Assembly: GCA_036946625.1 (NCBI GenBank)
Contig: JAQIIU010000002.1
Span: 1,290,001 to 1,354,000 of the forward strand
From: Methylorubrum populi
Lineage (GTDB): Bacteria; Pseudomonadota; Alphaproteobacteria; Rhizobiales; Beijerinckiaceae
Length of the DNA stretch: 64,000 nucleotides
Direction: 5' to 3'
How positions within the stretch are numbered: the stretch's first letter is position 1; each line of letters starts with the position of its first letter. The position numbers and the translations under genes were made by a program. Positions 46,391 to 55,221 of this stretch are shown here, piece by piece. Below the pieces are notes generated by a model, which had not been told where the DNA came from, did not search any database, and saw only the letters and a program-made list of their open reading frames with translations.

Positions 46391-46834
46391 TCAGGCATGC
46401 CCGACCCGGGCCTGATCGAGGGCGTCCGCGAAGCCGTCGAGGCAGAGCCCGGCGGTGTCCTCGGCGACGATGCGCTGGATGGCGACGCCCGCGAACACCT
46501 CGTCGAGCACCAGCTTGAAGAAGACCGTCATCGGCCGGGCGGTGAACTCCATGTCGAGCACCACCTGCATCGAGCGGCCCCAGTCGAGGCACACATCGGC
46601 CCCGTCGGCATAGGTCAGCACCGATTCCTTGAAGAACAGCTCGGCGGAGGAGGCGACTACGTCGGCAATGTTGCCGTGGCGCTGCCCGCGAATCCAGCCG
46701 ATCAGCACGCCGCCGTCGACGAGGCACAGTTCGGCGATGAAGCCGCGCAGGGCCCGGGCGAAGATCTCCTCGGCCGCCGCGAGGGCGTCCGGCGGCGGCG
46801 ATCCCGGCGCGAAACGGTGGACCTGGGGGGTCAT
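46391..46834 (-). CDS. Unknown protein in flagellar cluster
   Basis: Product of 147 residues, soluble, beginning MTPQVHRFAPGSPPPDALAA. The central block VDGGVLIGWIRGQRHGNIAD and SVLTYADGADVCLDWGRSMQ suggests a compact mixed fold with no recognised domain. It overlaps flhB by 4 nt (ATGA), so it is co-translated with the export gate protein; a role in flagellar export or C-ring assembly is inference from position only. A gap of 264 bp to ftcR follows on the same strand. Confidence 0.75.
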   Translation of the reverse strand: MTPQVHRFAPGSPPPDALAAAEEIFARALRGFIAELCLVDGGVLIGWIRGQRHGNIADVVASSAELFFKESVLTYADGADVCLDWGRSMQVVLDMEFTARPMTVFFKLVLDEVFAGVAIQRIVAEDTAGLCLDGFADALDQARVGHA

Positions 46835-47895
46835 CGGGCCCTCGCGAAGAGGAAGAAAAGGATCTGCGCCACGGCGCGGTAGAACTCCGCCGGAATCGTC
46901 TGATCGACCTGCACAACATCGTACAGCGACCTTGCGAGAGGCTTGTCTTCGATCACGGCGATGCCCTTTTCCTCGGCAATCGCCCGGATTCGCAGCGCGA
47001 TCAGGTCCTGCCCCTTGGCGAGCACGAGCGGGGCCGGGTTCTCGGTGGGCTCGTAGCGGAGCGCCACGGCGAAGTGGGTCGGGTTGGCGATCACCACGGT
47101 CGCCCGGTCGACGTTGGCGAGCATCCGGTTGCGGGCGCGGTCCTGGGCGAGCGAGCGCAGCCGCGCCTTGATCGACGGATCGCCCTCGGTCTGCTTGTGC
47201 TCGTCCTTGAGGTCCTGTCGCGACATCCGGAGCGAGCGCTGCCAGCGCAGCCGCGCCCAGACCAGATCGCCCGCCACGATGACGATGGTGGCGATGGCCA
47301 CCGCCGAGACGAGGCGGATCGAGACGGTGAGGATCAGTTCGGGCAGTTGGCTCGGATCGACGAACATGGCGTTCACGGCTCTTGTCCGCTCCGAGCGGAG
47401 GAGCAGAAGGGCGACGACACTGACCGACAGGAATTTAACGAGGGATTTCAGGAACTCGACCTGACCCGAAGTCCCGAAGATCCGTGAGAGCCCGGCCGTC
47501 GGCGAGACCCGCGACCATTTCGGCGCGATCCGGTCGAGGACGAAGCGGGGCAGGCTCTGGAACAGCGAGGCCGCGAGACTGCAGACCGCCAGGACCAGCA
47601 GGATCGGCAGGAGGAAGCGGCCCGCCGCCCATGCCACCCGGCTCATCAGCAGCATCGCGTCCCCGCCGGTCTCCAGGGAGAAGCCGCGCGGGTCGTCGAG
47701 GAGCGGCGCGAAGTCCCGTGCGAGCTGCGCCGCCTGCCCCCGGGCGAACAGCGTCAGCCCGATCAGCAGGCCCAGCGTCGAGGCGAAGACCGGCGCCTCC
47801 CGCGAGAACGGGATGTCGCCCTTCTCGATCGCCTCCCGGACCCGCCGCTCGGTCGGGGCTTCGGTCTTGCTCTCCTGGTCCTCGTCCCCCGCCAC
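46831..47895 (-). CDS. flhB: Flagellar export switch protein FlhB
   Basis: Export gate component that switches substrate class from rod/hook to filament; 354 residues. The start ESKTEAPTERRVREAIEKGD and the four membrane helices are typical. The autocleavage site NPTH is intact at about 271-274 (ATVVIANPTHFAVALRYEP). DLKDEHKQTEGDPSIKARLR is the conserved linker. It ends by overlapping the unknown 147-residue gene, and fliG is upstream across 52 bp. Confidence 0.97.
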   Translation of the reverse strand: MAGDEDQESKTEAPTERRVREAIEKGDIPFSREAPVFASTLGLLIGLTLFARGQAAQLARDFAPLLDDPRGFSLETGGDAMLLMSRVAWAAGRFLLPILLVLAVCSLAASLFQSLPRFVLDRIAPKWSRVSPTAGLSRIFGTSGQVEFLKSLVKFLSVSVVALLLLRSERTRAVNAMFVDPSQLPELILTVSIRLVSAVAIATIVIVAGDLVWARLRWQRSLRMSRQDLKDEHKQTEGDPSIKARLRSLAQDRARNRMLANVDRATVVIANPTHFAVALRYEPTENPAPLVLAKGQDLIALRIRAIAEEKGIAVIEDKPLARSLYDVVQVDQTIPAEFYRAVAQILFFLFARAR

Positions 47896-47947
47896 GGGTC
47901 AGACCCGGCGGCTGCGGACGAAGAAGAGGCGAGGCTCGACGCAAGGC

Positions 47948-49024
47948 TCACCGGATGAGCGCCTCATCCTCGCCTCCCGGATTGATCTCGATCTCGCCGC
48001 GGCCGGCCATGTCCATGGCGAGATCGGTGATGGAGCGGCGCGCCTCCAGCACGTCGCGCTGCGCCGCCGGCTCGCCGCCGTTCAGTTCGTGCTCGACCAT
48101 GCGGCGCACCCGCGCCGAGAGCGCGCCGAGCACGGTGCCCCGGAACTCCGCGTCCGTGCCCTTCAGCGCCAGCACCAGCCGGTCGTTGGGCACGGCGTCG
48201 AACAGGGTGGTGCGGGCGCGCGGCGCCAGCTTGACGATGTCGTCGAAGGTGAACAGCAGGCCCTTGAGGATCTCGACCGATTTCGGGCGCGACTCGCCGA
48301 GGCTGGAGAGCACGTCGTCCATCTGCTGGCGCTCCATCTTGTTGATGATATCGGCCATCTTGGCGTGGGTGTCGGCGCCGGAATTGCGCGCGCCGTTGAT
48401 CATGAAGTCCTCGTGCAGCGTCTTCTCGATGCTGTGCAGCACCTCGTCGACGATCGGCTTGAAGCTCAGCATCCGCCGCATCACCGTGTTGCGCAACGGC
48501 GCGGGCAGGTGGCCCATCACCTTGGCGGCGGTGGCGGGCTTCACCTTGGACAGGATCAGCGCCGCGGTCTGGGGATGCTCCTTGACGAGGTAGCTCGCCA
48601 GCACGCTCTCCTGCACCGTGCCGAGCCGCTCCCAGACCGAGCGGGTGGCGCTGCCGCGCACATCCGCCAGGATGTCGGAGATCTGGTCGGCCGGCAGCAG
48701 GCCGGTGAGCAGCTTCTCGATCTCGCCGGCCGTGCCGACCAGGCTGTTGCCGGCGGAGAACTCGGCGGAAAAGTTCTCCACCACCGCGTCGAGCTGCTCG
48801 GGGCTGACCGCGCCGAGATGCGAGGCCGAGCGGGTGATGCGCTTGAGTTCGTCCGGCTCGAAATACTTGATCAGCCGGCCGGCCGCGGGCTTGCCCATGG
48901 CGAGCAGCAGCGCCGCCACCTGATCGACGGGGTCGAGCCGCCGCGCCGCGGCGCGCGGAGCGACCGGCGCCGGGGGCAGCGCGTCCCCGGCAACGGGGCT
49001 CGATGACGAAGGGCTCGATGACAT
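47948..49024 (-). CDS. fliG: Flagellar motor switch protein FliG
   Basis: Rotor protein of the C-ring; 358 residues. A Ser/Pro/Ala-rich start is followed by LDPVDQVAALLLAMGKPAAG. The middle domain is KEHPQTAALILSKVKPATAA with the conserved EHPQ, and the C-terminal torque domain includes IVKLAPRARTTLFDAVPNDR and LVLALKGTDAEFRGTVLGAL. The length is slightly above average because of the N-terminal extension. It lies between fliN and flhB in the motA-fliM-x-fliN-fliG-flhB operon. Confidence 0.95.
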   Translation of the reverse strand: MSSSPSSSSPVAGDALPPAPVAPRAAARRLDPVDQVAALLLAMGKPAAGRLIKYFEPDELKRITRSASHLGAVSPEQLDAVVENFSAEFSAGNSLVGTAGEIEKLLTGLLPADQISDILADVRGSATRSVWERLGTVQESVLASYLVKEHPQTAALILSKVKPATAAKVMGHLPAPLRNTVMRRMLSFKPIVDEVLHSIEKTLHEDFMINGARNSGADTHAKMADIINKMERQQMDDVLSSLGESRPKSVEILKGLLFTFDDIVKLAPRARTTLFDAVPNDRLVLALKGTDAEFRGTVLGALSARVRRMVEHELNGGEPAAQRDVLEARRSITDLAMDMAGRGEIEINPGGEDEALIR

Positions 49025-49046
49025 GGCGGCCCGCCTCTCGCGAGGC

Positions 49047-49373
49047 TCAGCTTGTCTGGTCGGCGGCGGAGGGGCCGACCACCTCGGTCAGCGACACGCC
49101 GAAGCGGGAATTGTCCTCCTCGACGATGACGATCTCGCCACGGGCGATGACGCGGCCGTTGACCATCACGTCCACCGGCTCGCCGACCCGGTGGTCGAGG
49201 GGCACGACGGCGCCGCGCCCGAGCTTCATCAGGTCGGCCACGGGCATCGACGCCGAGCCCAGCACCACCTGCATCAGCACCGGGATGCGCAGGATCGAAT
49301 CGAGGTTGCGCCCGTCGCCGACGCGGGGCTCGGCGCCGGCGAGTTCGGTGTCGGGGAAGGGGCTGCTGCTCAT
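49047..49373 (-). CDS. fliN: Flagellar motor switch protein FliN
   Basis: C-ring subunit of 108 residues from ATG 49373 (MSSSPFPDTELAGAEPRVGD). The SpoA domain is unmistakable: SILRIPVLMQVVLGSASMPV, LMKLGRGAVVPLDHRVGEPV, DVMVNGRVIARGEIVIVEED and RFGVSLTEVV. A longer in-frame extension to 49532 passes through repeat DNA and is rejected. The gap to fliG is 22 bp. Upstream lies a REP cluster that interrupts the operon. Confidence 0.96.
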   Translation of the reverse strand: MSSSPFPDTELAGAEPRVGDGRNLDSILRIPVLMQVVLGSASMPVADLMKLGRGAVVPLDHRVGEPVDVMVNGRVIARGEIVIVEEDNSRFGVSLTEVVGPSAADQTS

Positions 49374-49474
49374 CGCTCGGGCTCGGTGGGGTCGGCTTGG
49401 CCGTGAGGCCGGTCTAGCCGGCGTGGCTGACGCGAGGCTGTCGCCGGACGTTTCGGGCCGGAGAGCGCGATCGG

Positions 49475-49600
49475 CCTCCGTCGCGGCGCCCGGATCGCTT
49501 CGCTGACGGAGGAGGCAGACCCGCACCGTCATTGCGAGGCGAAGCCGAAGCGATCCAGGGCGCCGCCTTCTCCGGACAGGTCGCGCGGCTGGACCGCTTC
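49475..49600. repeat. REP-like pair upstream of fliN
   Basis: GGCGCCCGGATCGCTTCGC...GACGG and CCGTCATTGCGAGGCGAAGC...GATCCAGGGCGCC face each other as inverted copies of the GTCATTGCGAG family. They occupy the 273-bp gap (49374-49646) between fliN and the small membrane gene inside an otherwise compact flagellar operon. Confidence 0.7.
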
Positions 49601-49646
49601 GCCCGCACCCGCGGAGACGGTCGCGAGACCTCGCCCGACAGCCGCC

Positions 49647-49943
49647 TCACGCCTTCTCGGACCGCGCCGCGACGAGCGCGGCCCTCGACGCCTCCAATGC
49701 GTCCAAGGCCGCCCGCGCCTCCTCGATCTTGAGGCTCAGGGCCTCCAGAACCTCGCGGCCCTCCTCCTTGAAGGAGCGCACCGCCTCGCCGGCCTGGGTC
49801 AGCGCCACGCCGGAGGCGGCCACCGCCGCGCCGTACTCGGCCTGGGTCCGGTCGAGGCGCTTGAGCTTGAGGTACATCGGCACCACGCAGGCGCTCGTGG
49901 CCACGAGCGCCACGAGGAGCACGCCGTCAACCAGGGAGCCCAT
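49647..49943 (-). CDS. Small membrane-anchored coiled-coil protein
   Basis: Product of 98 residues from ATG 49943. One N-terminal membrane helix (SLVDGVLLVALVATSACVVP) is followed by a helical, heptad-rich tail (KEEGREVLEALSLKIEEARA, ALDALEASRAAL). No domain is recognised. The start lies 17 nt inside fliM, indicating co-expression with the C-ring genes. A motility function is plausible from position but unproven. Confidence 0.72.
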   Translation of the reverse strand: MGSLVDGVLLVALVATSACVVPMYLKLKRLDRTQAEYGAAVAASGVALTQAGEAVRSFKEEGREVLEALSLKIEEARAALDALEASRAALVAARSEKA

Positions 49944-50919
49944 GGCCGCCCTCCTTCTCCGGATTGATCGCATCCTCCACCCGCAGGACGTAAGCCCCCT
50001 GCGACTGGCCGGCCCGGCACCAGAACAGCGGCCGGTCGTTGCCTTCGAGCTTGACCCGCGTCGCGGGCGTCGCGTCGAGGGCGATCACCTGTCCGACCTT
50101 CAGCCCGGCGATCTCGCCGAGCGTCAGGTGGCGCTCCTCCAGAACCGCTCGCAGGCGCACGGTGGTCTTCTGCACCTCGGCCGCGATCTGCTCGGCCCAG
50201 CGCGGGTCGCGGGCGGCGGACTCGCCGGTCAGCACCTTGCCGAGCGCCGGGCGCAAGGGGTTCAGCACCGTCTGCGGGATGATGAGGAACATCTCGCCGC
50301 CGCGGTTGAGCGCCTGGAGCAGGAACTTGGCCTGCACCGCCTTGTTCGAGCGCCGGCCGATCACCGCGAACTCCATCCGGGTCTCGGTCCGCTCCAGGCG
50401 AAAGCTCGTCTGCGAGACGAGGCCGAAGGAGGATTCGAGCGCCTTGCCGACCTGCTCGAACACCATCTGCGCGATGCGCAGCTCGATCGCCGAGAAGGTG
50501 CGCTCGTCCTCCACCGGCGGCTCGGAGCCGTCGGAGCCGAACAGCACCTCGGTCATGGTGTAGATGAAGTCGCGGTCGAGCCCGACGAGGACGTGCCCGT
50601 CCCAGCCCGGCGCGTGGAAGATGCCGACCACCGCATTGGCGTCGTAGGCGTCGAGGAACTCGCCGAAGCGTCCGCTCTCGACACCGCTCAGGGAGTAGAA
50701 GGTCGAGGAGGCGGCCAGGTGCTTGGCCGCGTCGCCGCAGGCGGTGGCGAGGCGGTCGAACACCACGCTGAGCATCGGCAGCCGGTCGAGCGACAGGCCG
50801 CCGGCCTCCTGGATGCGGGCGCGGATGTCGGTCGCGGGCTTCGATCCCGTCACGAAGGGAGGAAGAGCGGGAGCAGCCTCGGATTCGGCCGCCGCGTCGG
50901 TGGGCTGGATCGCGTCCAT
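49927..50919 (-). CDS. fliM: Flagellar motor switch protein FliM
   Basis: C-ring protein of 330 residues from ATG 50919 (MDAIQPTDAAAESEAAPALP). The central domain contains YSLSGVESGRFGEFLDAYDA, GHVLVGLDRDFIYTMTEVLF and EDERTFSAIELRIAQMVFEQ. The C-terminal SpoA domain reads LTLGEIAGLKVGQVIALDAT. The N-terminal CheY-binding peptide usual in enteric FliM is not obvious, as in other Rhizobiales. It lies 13 bp after motA. Confidence 0.93.
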   Translation of the reverse strand: MDAIQPTDAAAESEAAPALPPFVTGSKPATDIRARIQEAGGLSLDRLPMLSVVFDRLATACGDAAKHLAASSTFYSLSGVESGRFGEFLDAYDANAVVGIFHAPGWDGHVLVGLDRDFIYTMTEVLFGSDGSEPPVEDERTFSAIELRIAQMVFEQVGKALESSFGLVSQTSFRLERTETRMEFAVIGRRSNKAVQAKFLLQALNRGGEMFLIIPQTVLNPLRPALGKVLTGESAARDPRWAEQIAAEVQKTTVRLRAVLEERHLTLGEIAGLKVGQVIALDATPATRVKLEGNDRPLFWCRAGQSQGAYVLRVEDAINPEKEGGHGLPG

Positions 50920-50932
50920 CTGGAAAGAAGCC

Positions 50933-51808
50933 TTACGCCGCGGCCGGTTCGGCACGGGCGCCGGGCACGGTGGCGCTCTCGACCTCGTCGATGGTCGGGC
51001 GGTCGGCGCCGGCGATGCCCTTGCGGCCGTGCTCGATCGCGACCTGGGGCAGCGCACCGTTCATGTAGGCGATCAGGCTCTGCTTCACGATGGTGTAGGG
51101 GGCGCACTGCTTCTCGCGCACGCCCTTCACCTTGATGGCGAGGGGGGCCAGGACGCCGTAGGAGGCGAACACGCCGAAGAAGGTGCCCACCAGCGCCGCG
51201 CCGATCAGGCCGCCGAGGATCTGCGGCGACTGGTCGAGCGCGCCCATCGCCTTGACGATGCCGAGCACCGCCGCGACGATGCCGAGCGCCGGCAGCGCCT
51301 CGGCGACCGTGTTGATCGCGCCGTAGGGCTTGAGCACCGCCTTTTTGTGCGTGCCGATCTCCTCCTCCATCAACGCCTCGATCTCGTGCGAGCGGGCGTT
51401 GCCGATCAGGATCAGGCGGCAATAATCGCAGATGAACAGCACCAGATCCTGGTTCCTGGCCACCTCGGGATAGTTCTTGAAGATCTCGGAATTGGCCGGA
51501 TCGTCGAAATGCGTCTCGACCTCGTTGCGCGGCTTGGTCTTCAATTCGCGCATCAGCGCGTGCAGGAGCCCCAGCAGCGAGAGGAAATCCTGGCGCTTCG
51601 GCCCCTTGTCGGTGAAGGCCTCCATCGTCGCCTTGCCGGAATCCATCACCACCTTCAGCGGGTTGGCGATGACGAAGGTCCCCGCCGCCATGCCGCCGAT
51701 GATGACGAACTCCCAGGGCTGCCAGATCACGATCAGGTGCCCGCCCATGGCGACGAAGCCGCCGAGCATGCAGCCGATCGCGATGAGAAGGCCGACGAGG
51801 ATGCCCAT
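50933..51808 (-). CDS. motA: Flagellar stator protein MotA
   Basis: Proton-channel stator subunit of 291 residues from ATG 51808 (MGILVGLLIAIGCMLGGFVA). Four membrane helices are visible. The cytoplasmic loop has the charged torque residues in SLLGLLHALMRELKTKPRNE and RSHEIEALMEEEIGTHKKAV. The third and fourth helices are INTVAEALPALGIVAAVLGI and GALVGTFFGVFASYGVLAPL-like. First gene of the motA-fliM-x-fliN-fliG-flhB operon, divergent from hslV. Its partner motB is on the other strand. Confidence 0.95.
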   Translation of the reverse strand: MGILVGLLIAIGCMLGGFVAMGGHLIVIWQPWEFVIIGGMAAGTFVIANPLKVVMDSGKATMEAFTDKGPKRQDFLSLLGLLHALMRELKTKPRNEVETHFDDPANSEIFKNYPEVARNQDLVLFICDYCRLILIGNARSHEIEALMEEEIGTHKKAVLKPYGAINTVAEALPALGIVAAVLGIVKAMGALDQSPQILGGLIGAALVGTFFGVFASYGVLAPLAIKVKGVREKQCAPYTIVKQSLIAYMNGALPQVAIEHGRKGIAGADRPTIDEVESATVPGARAEPAAA

Positions 51809-51992
51809 GACGCGGCTCCGGAGGACAACCGTTGCGGGGACGGGTGCCGACGCGCGACGCCCCTTCGTGCCGGAGCGGATAGGCGCGTTGGCTTGCGCGG
51901 AGCTTTTTGGGGCGATGCGGCGACCCGGCTTGGAGACGGGCCCGCGAACGCATAACTGAGGCTCGGCCTTTCTCTCGAACCGGAGCGCTTCC

Positions 51993-52553
51993 TTGGCCCA
52001 AACCGACGATCGCCTGCCGCAGATGCATGCCACCACGATCCTGATGGTTCGCAAAGGCGGCCGGGTGGTGATCGGCGGCGACGGCCAGGTCAGCCTCGGG
52101 CAGACCATCGTGAAGGGCAACGCCCGCAAGGTCCGGCGGCTCGCCAAGGGCAGCGTGATCGGCGGCTTCGCGGGCGCGACGGCGGACGCCTTCACCCTGT
52201 TCGAGCGGCTGGAGGCCAAGCTGGAGCAGTATCCCGGCCAGCTCACCCGCGCCTGCGTCGAGCTCACCAAGGATTGGCGCACCGACCGGTATCTCCGCCG
52301 CCTGGAGGCGATGATGCTGGTGGCCGACAAGGAGGTGAGCCTTCTGCTCTCCGGCTCCGGCGACGTGCTGGAACCCGAGACCGGCGTGATGGCGATCGGC
52401 TCCGGCGGCAACTTCGCGCTGGCCGCCGCGCGGGCCCTCGAAGACGGCGACCTCGACGCCGAGGCGATCGTGCGCCGCTCGATGAAGATCGCCGCCGAGA
52501 TCTGCGTCTACACCAACGGCAACCTCGTGATCGAAGCGCTCGACGCGGCCTGA
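51993..52553 (+). CDS. hslV: ATP-dependent protease subunit HslV
   Basis: Proteolytic subunit of the HslUV complex; 186 residues from TTG 51993, which has GGAG nearby upstream; an ATG at 52023 is the alternative. The mature N-terminus should be the Thr in [12 protein letters not shown] after propeptide removal, followed by [20 protein letters not shown] and [20 protein letters not shown]. The late [20 protein letters not shown] is also conserved. hslU follows after 114 bp. Confidence 0.95.
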   Translation: MAQTDDRLPQMHATTILMVRKGGRVVIGGDGQVSLGQTIVKGNARKVRRLAKGSVIGGFAGATADAFTLFERLEAKLEQYPGQLTRACVELTKDWRTDRYLRRLEAMMLVADKEVSLLLSGSGDVLEPETGVMAIGSGGNFALAAARALEDGDLDAEAIVRRSMKIAAEICVYTNGNLVIEALDAA

Positions 52554-52667
52554 GGCGCGGCGCCCTGGAAAGCCGGGCTTCGCCCGCCTAGATCGTCCTT
52601 CGGGGGAGGCTCCGCGTTCGACGCGCCGCCCCGCGAGACCCCAAAAAGAATCGGCCGCAGGAGCCCG

Positions 52668-53981
52668 ATGACCACCTTCTCTCCCCGCGAGATCGTCTCC
52701 GAGCTCGACCGTTTCATCGTCGGCCAGAAGGACGCCAAGCGCGCGGTCGCCATCGCGCTGCGCAACCGCTGGCGCCGCCAGCAACTGAAAGGGCCGCTGC
52801 GGGACGAGGTGGCGCCCAAGAACATCCTGATGATCGGCCCGACCGGCTGCGGCAAGACCGAGATCGCCCGCCGTCTCGCGCGCCTCGCCGGCGCGCCCTT
52901 CCTCAAGGTCGAGGCGACGAAGTTCACGGAGGTCGGCTATGTCGGCCGCGACGTGGAGCAGATCGTGCGCGACCTCGTCGAGGTCGGCATCGGCCTGACG
53001 CGGGAGGAGAAGCGCAAGGCGGTCAAGGCCAAGGCGGAAGCCGCGGCCGAGGCGCGCATCCTCGACGCGCTGGTCGGCCCGACCGCGAGCCAGGCGACGC
53101 GCGAGAGTTTTCGCAGGAAGCTGCGGGCCGGCGAACTCGACGACAAGGACGTCGAGATCGAACTCGCCCCATCCGGCCCGCAGGGCATGCCGATGTTCGA
53201 GATTCCCGGCATGCCGGGCGCCTCGATGGGCGCGATCAACCTCTCCGACATGCTCGGCAAGGCGCTCGGCGGCCAGCGCGGCAAGCCGCGCCGGATCACC
53301 GTGGCCGACGCCTACGCGCCGCTGATCGCCGAGGAGAGCGACAAGCTCGTGGACGACGACGCGCTCACCCGCGAGGCGATCCGCGAGGTCGAGGACAACG
53401 GCATCGTCTTCCTCGACGAGATCGACAAGATCTGCGCCCGCGAGGGCCGCTCCGGCGCCGACGTGTCGCGCGAGGGCGTGCAGCGCGACCTGCTGCCCCT
53501 GATCGAGGGCACCACGGTCGCGACCAAGCACGGGCCGGTGAAGACCGACCACATCCTGTTCATCGCATCCGGCGCCTTCCACGTCTCGAAGCCCTCCGAT
53601 CTGCTGCCCGAATTGCAGGGCCGCCTGCCGATCCGCGTCGAGTTGCAGCCGCTGACGATCGAGGATTTCAAGCAGATCCTCACGGCGACGGAAGCGAGCC
53701 TGATCAAGCAGACGGTGGCGCTGATGGAGACGGAAGGGGTCACCCTCGACTTCAGCGAGGACGCCATCGACGCGCTCGCCCGCGTCGCCGTGGAGGTGAA
53801 CGGTTCGGTGGAGAATATCGGCGCCCGCCGCCTCCAGACCGTGCTGGAGCGGGTGATCGACGAGATCTCGTTCACCGCCACCGACCGCTCCGGCGAGACG
53901 GTGCCGATCGACGCGGGCTACGTGCGCGAGCGGGTGGCGGACCTCGCCGCCGACACGGATCTCAGCCGCTTCATCCTCTGA
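52668..53981 (+). CDS. hslU: ATP-dependent protease ATPase subunit HslU
   Basis: AAA+ unfoldase of HslUV; 437 residues. It opens [20 protein letters not shown] with Walker [15 protein letters not shown], the HslU-specific [20 protein letters not shown], an intermediate domain with [20 protein letters not shown], Walker [15 protein letters not shown], and an ending [16 protein letters not shown] that docks into HslV. All catalytic parts are present. Two bases separate its stop from the next GTG start. Confidence 0.97.
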   Translation: MTTFSPREIVSELDRFIVGQKDAKRAVAIALRNRWRRQQLKGPLRDEVAPKNILMIGPTGCGKTEIARRLARLAGAPFLKVEATKFTEVGYVGRDVEQIVRDLVEVGIGLTREEKRKAVKAKAEAAAEARILDALVGPTASQATRESFRRKLRAGELDDKDVEIELAPSGPQGMPMFEIPGMPGASMGAINLSDMLGKALGGQRGKPRRITVADAYAPLIAEESDKLVDDDALTREAIREVEDNGIVFLDEIDKICAREGRSGADVSREGVQRDLLPLIEGTTVATKHGPVKTDHILFIASGAFHVSKPSDLLPELQGRLPIRVELQPLTIEDFKQILTATEASLIKQTVALMETEGVTLDFSEDAIDALARVAVEVNGSVENIGARRLQTVLERVIDEISFTATDRSGETVPIDAGYVRERVADLAADTDLSRFIL

Positions 53982-53983
53982 CC

Positions 53984-54874
53984 GTGCGCGGACGGTCCGA
54001 TGCCTCCGGCGTGGCCTTGCCCATCCTCGCCCTGGTGGTGGGGATGGTCTCGATCCAGAGCGGGGCGGCGCTGGCCAAGGGCCTGTTTCCGGTCGTCGGC
54101 GCGGCCGGCGTCACGACCTTGCGCGTCGGCTTCTCGGCGCTGATCCTGCTCGCGGTCTGGCGCCCGTGGCGGCGCAGCCTGGAGCGCGGCGAGGCCGGAG
54201 CGATCGCGCTCTACGGCGCCGCGCTCGGGCTGATGAACCTGCTGTTCTATCTGGCGCTGCGCACCATTCCGCTCGGGATCGCGGTGGCCATCGAGTTCAC
54301 CGGACCGCTGGCCGTGGCGCTGTCGGGCTCGCGTCGGGGGCTCGATCTCGCCTGGATCGGCCTCGCCGTGCTCGGACTCGGCCTGCTGCTGCCGCTCGGC
54401 GACACCGTCGCCCTCGACCCGACGGGCGCGGCGCTCGCCCTCGGCGCCGGCCTGTGCTGGGCGGGCTACATCGTGTTCGGCCAGCGTGCCGGCCGTGCCG
54501 GTGGCGGGCGCGCGGTCGCCCTCGGCATGACGGTCGCCGCCGCCGTCGTGGCGCCGGTCGGGATCGCGGATGCAGGAACGGGCCTGCTCACCCCCAACAC
54601 CCTCGCCACGGGCCTCGTCATCGCCGTGCTGTCGAGCGCCCTGCCCTATTCGCTGGAAATGTTCGCCCTCACCCGGCTCCCCCGTCCGGCCTTCGGCGTG
54701 CTGATGAGCCTGGAACCGGCCGTCGCCGCGCTCGCCGCCCTGGCCCTGCTCGGCGAGCGGCTGACGCCGGTCCAGTGGGGCGCCATCGGCTGCATCGTGG
54801 CGGCGTCGGCGGGGATCACGGCGGCGGGCCGGCAGCCCGGCAACAGGCCTCAGCAAGAGGATTCGGCCGCATAA
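53984..54874 (+). CDS. EamA/RhtA-family amino-acid or metabolite exporter
   Basis: Product of 296 residues with about ten hydrophobic helices in two EamA repeats. RhtA-like stretches are IQSGAALAKGLFPVVGAAGV, TTLRVGFSALILLAVWRPWR and LRTIPLGIAVAIEFTGPLAV. The second repeat ends with LMSLEPAVAALAALALLGER. RhtA exports threonine and homoserine in E. coli; the substrate here is not certain. The start is GTG 53984, only 2 bp after hslU, so it may be cotranscribed with the protease. Confidence 0.87.
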   Translation: MRGRSDASGVALPILALVVGMVSIQSGAALAKGLFPVVGAAGVTTLRVGFSALILLAVWRPWRRSLERGEAGAIALYGAALGLMNLLFYLALRTIPLGIAVAIEFTGPLAVALSGSRRGLDLAWIGLAVLGLGLLLPLGDTVALDPTGAALALGAGLCWAGYIVFGQRAGRAGGGRAVALGMTVAAAVVAPVGIADAGTGLLTPNTLATGLVIAVLSSALPYSLEMFALTRLPRPAFGVLMSLEPAVAALAALALLGERLTPVQWGAIGCIVAASAGITAAGRQPGNRPQQEDSAA

Positions 54875-54936
54875 ATCCTTTCTTGAACGCACCCTCGACG
54901 TACGGCATTCTGCCATACTTATCAGAGGATCATGCC

Positions 54937-55221
54937 GTGGCCGAAAATTCCCTGCGGAGTGCGCGACTCGAAACCCGCATCGCGCCCGAGACCCTGACCC
55001 TCGCCAAGCGCGCTGCGGAGATCGAGGGCCGTTCGCTGAGCGACTTCGTGGCTTCCGCCGTCAAGAGCGCAGCGCGGCGTACCATTGAGGAGGCGCACGT
55101 CCTGCAACTGACATTCGAGGGACAGCAGCGTTTCGCCGATGCCCTGATCAAGCCGGCAGAGCCGGGCGACGGATTGCTGCGGGCGGTCAGGCGGCATCGC
55201 GATCTGATCGGCGAGCCGTGA
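54937..55221 (+). CDS. DUF1778 antitoxin (TacA-like)
   Basis: Product of 94 residues from GTG 54937, preceded by AGAGG at a good distance; the nearby ATG is out of frame. The ribbon-helix-helix part reads ARLETRIAPETLTLAKRAAE and IEGRSLSDFVASAVKSAARR, typical of DUF1778. The C-terminal tail (LTFEGQQRFADALIKPAEPG) should block the toxin. The stop overlaps the toxin GTG by 3 nt. It probably autoregulates the pair. Confidence 0.9.
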   Translation: MAENSLRSARLETRIAPETLTLAKRAAEIEGRSLSDFVASAVKSAARRTIEEAHVLQLTFEGQQRFADALIKPAEPGDGLLRAVRRHRDLIGEP

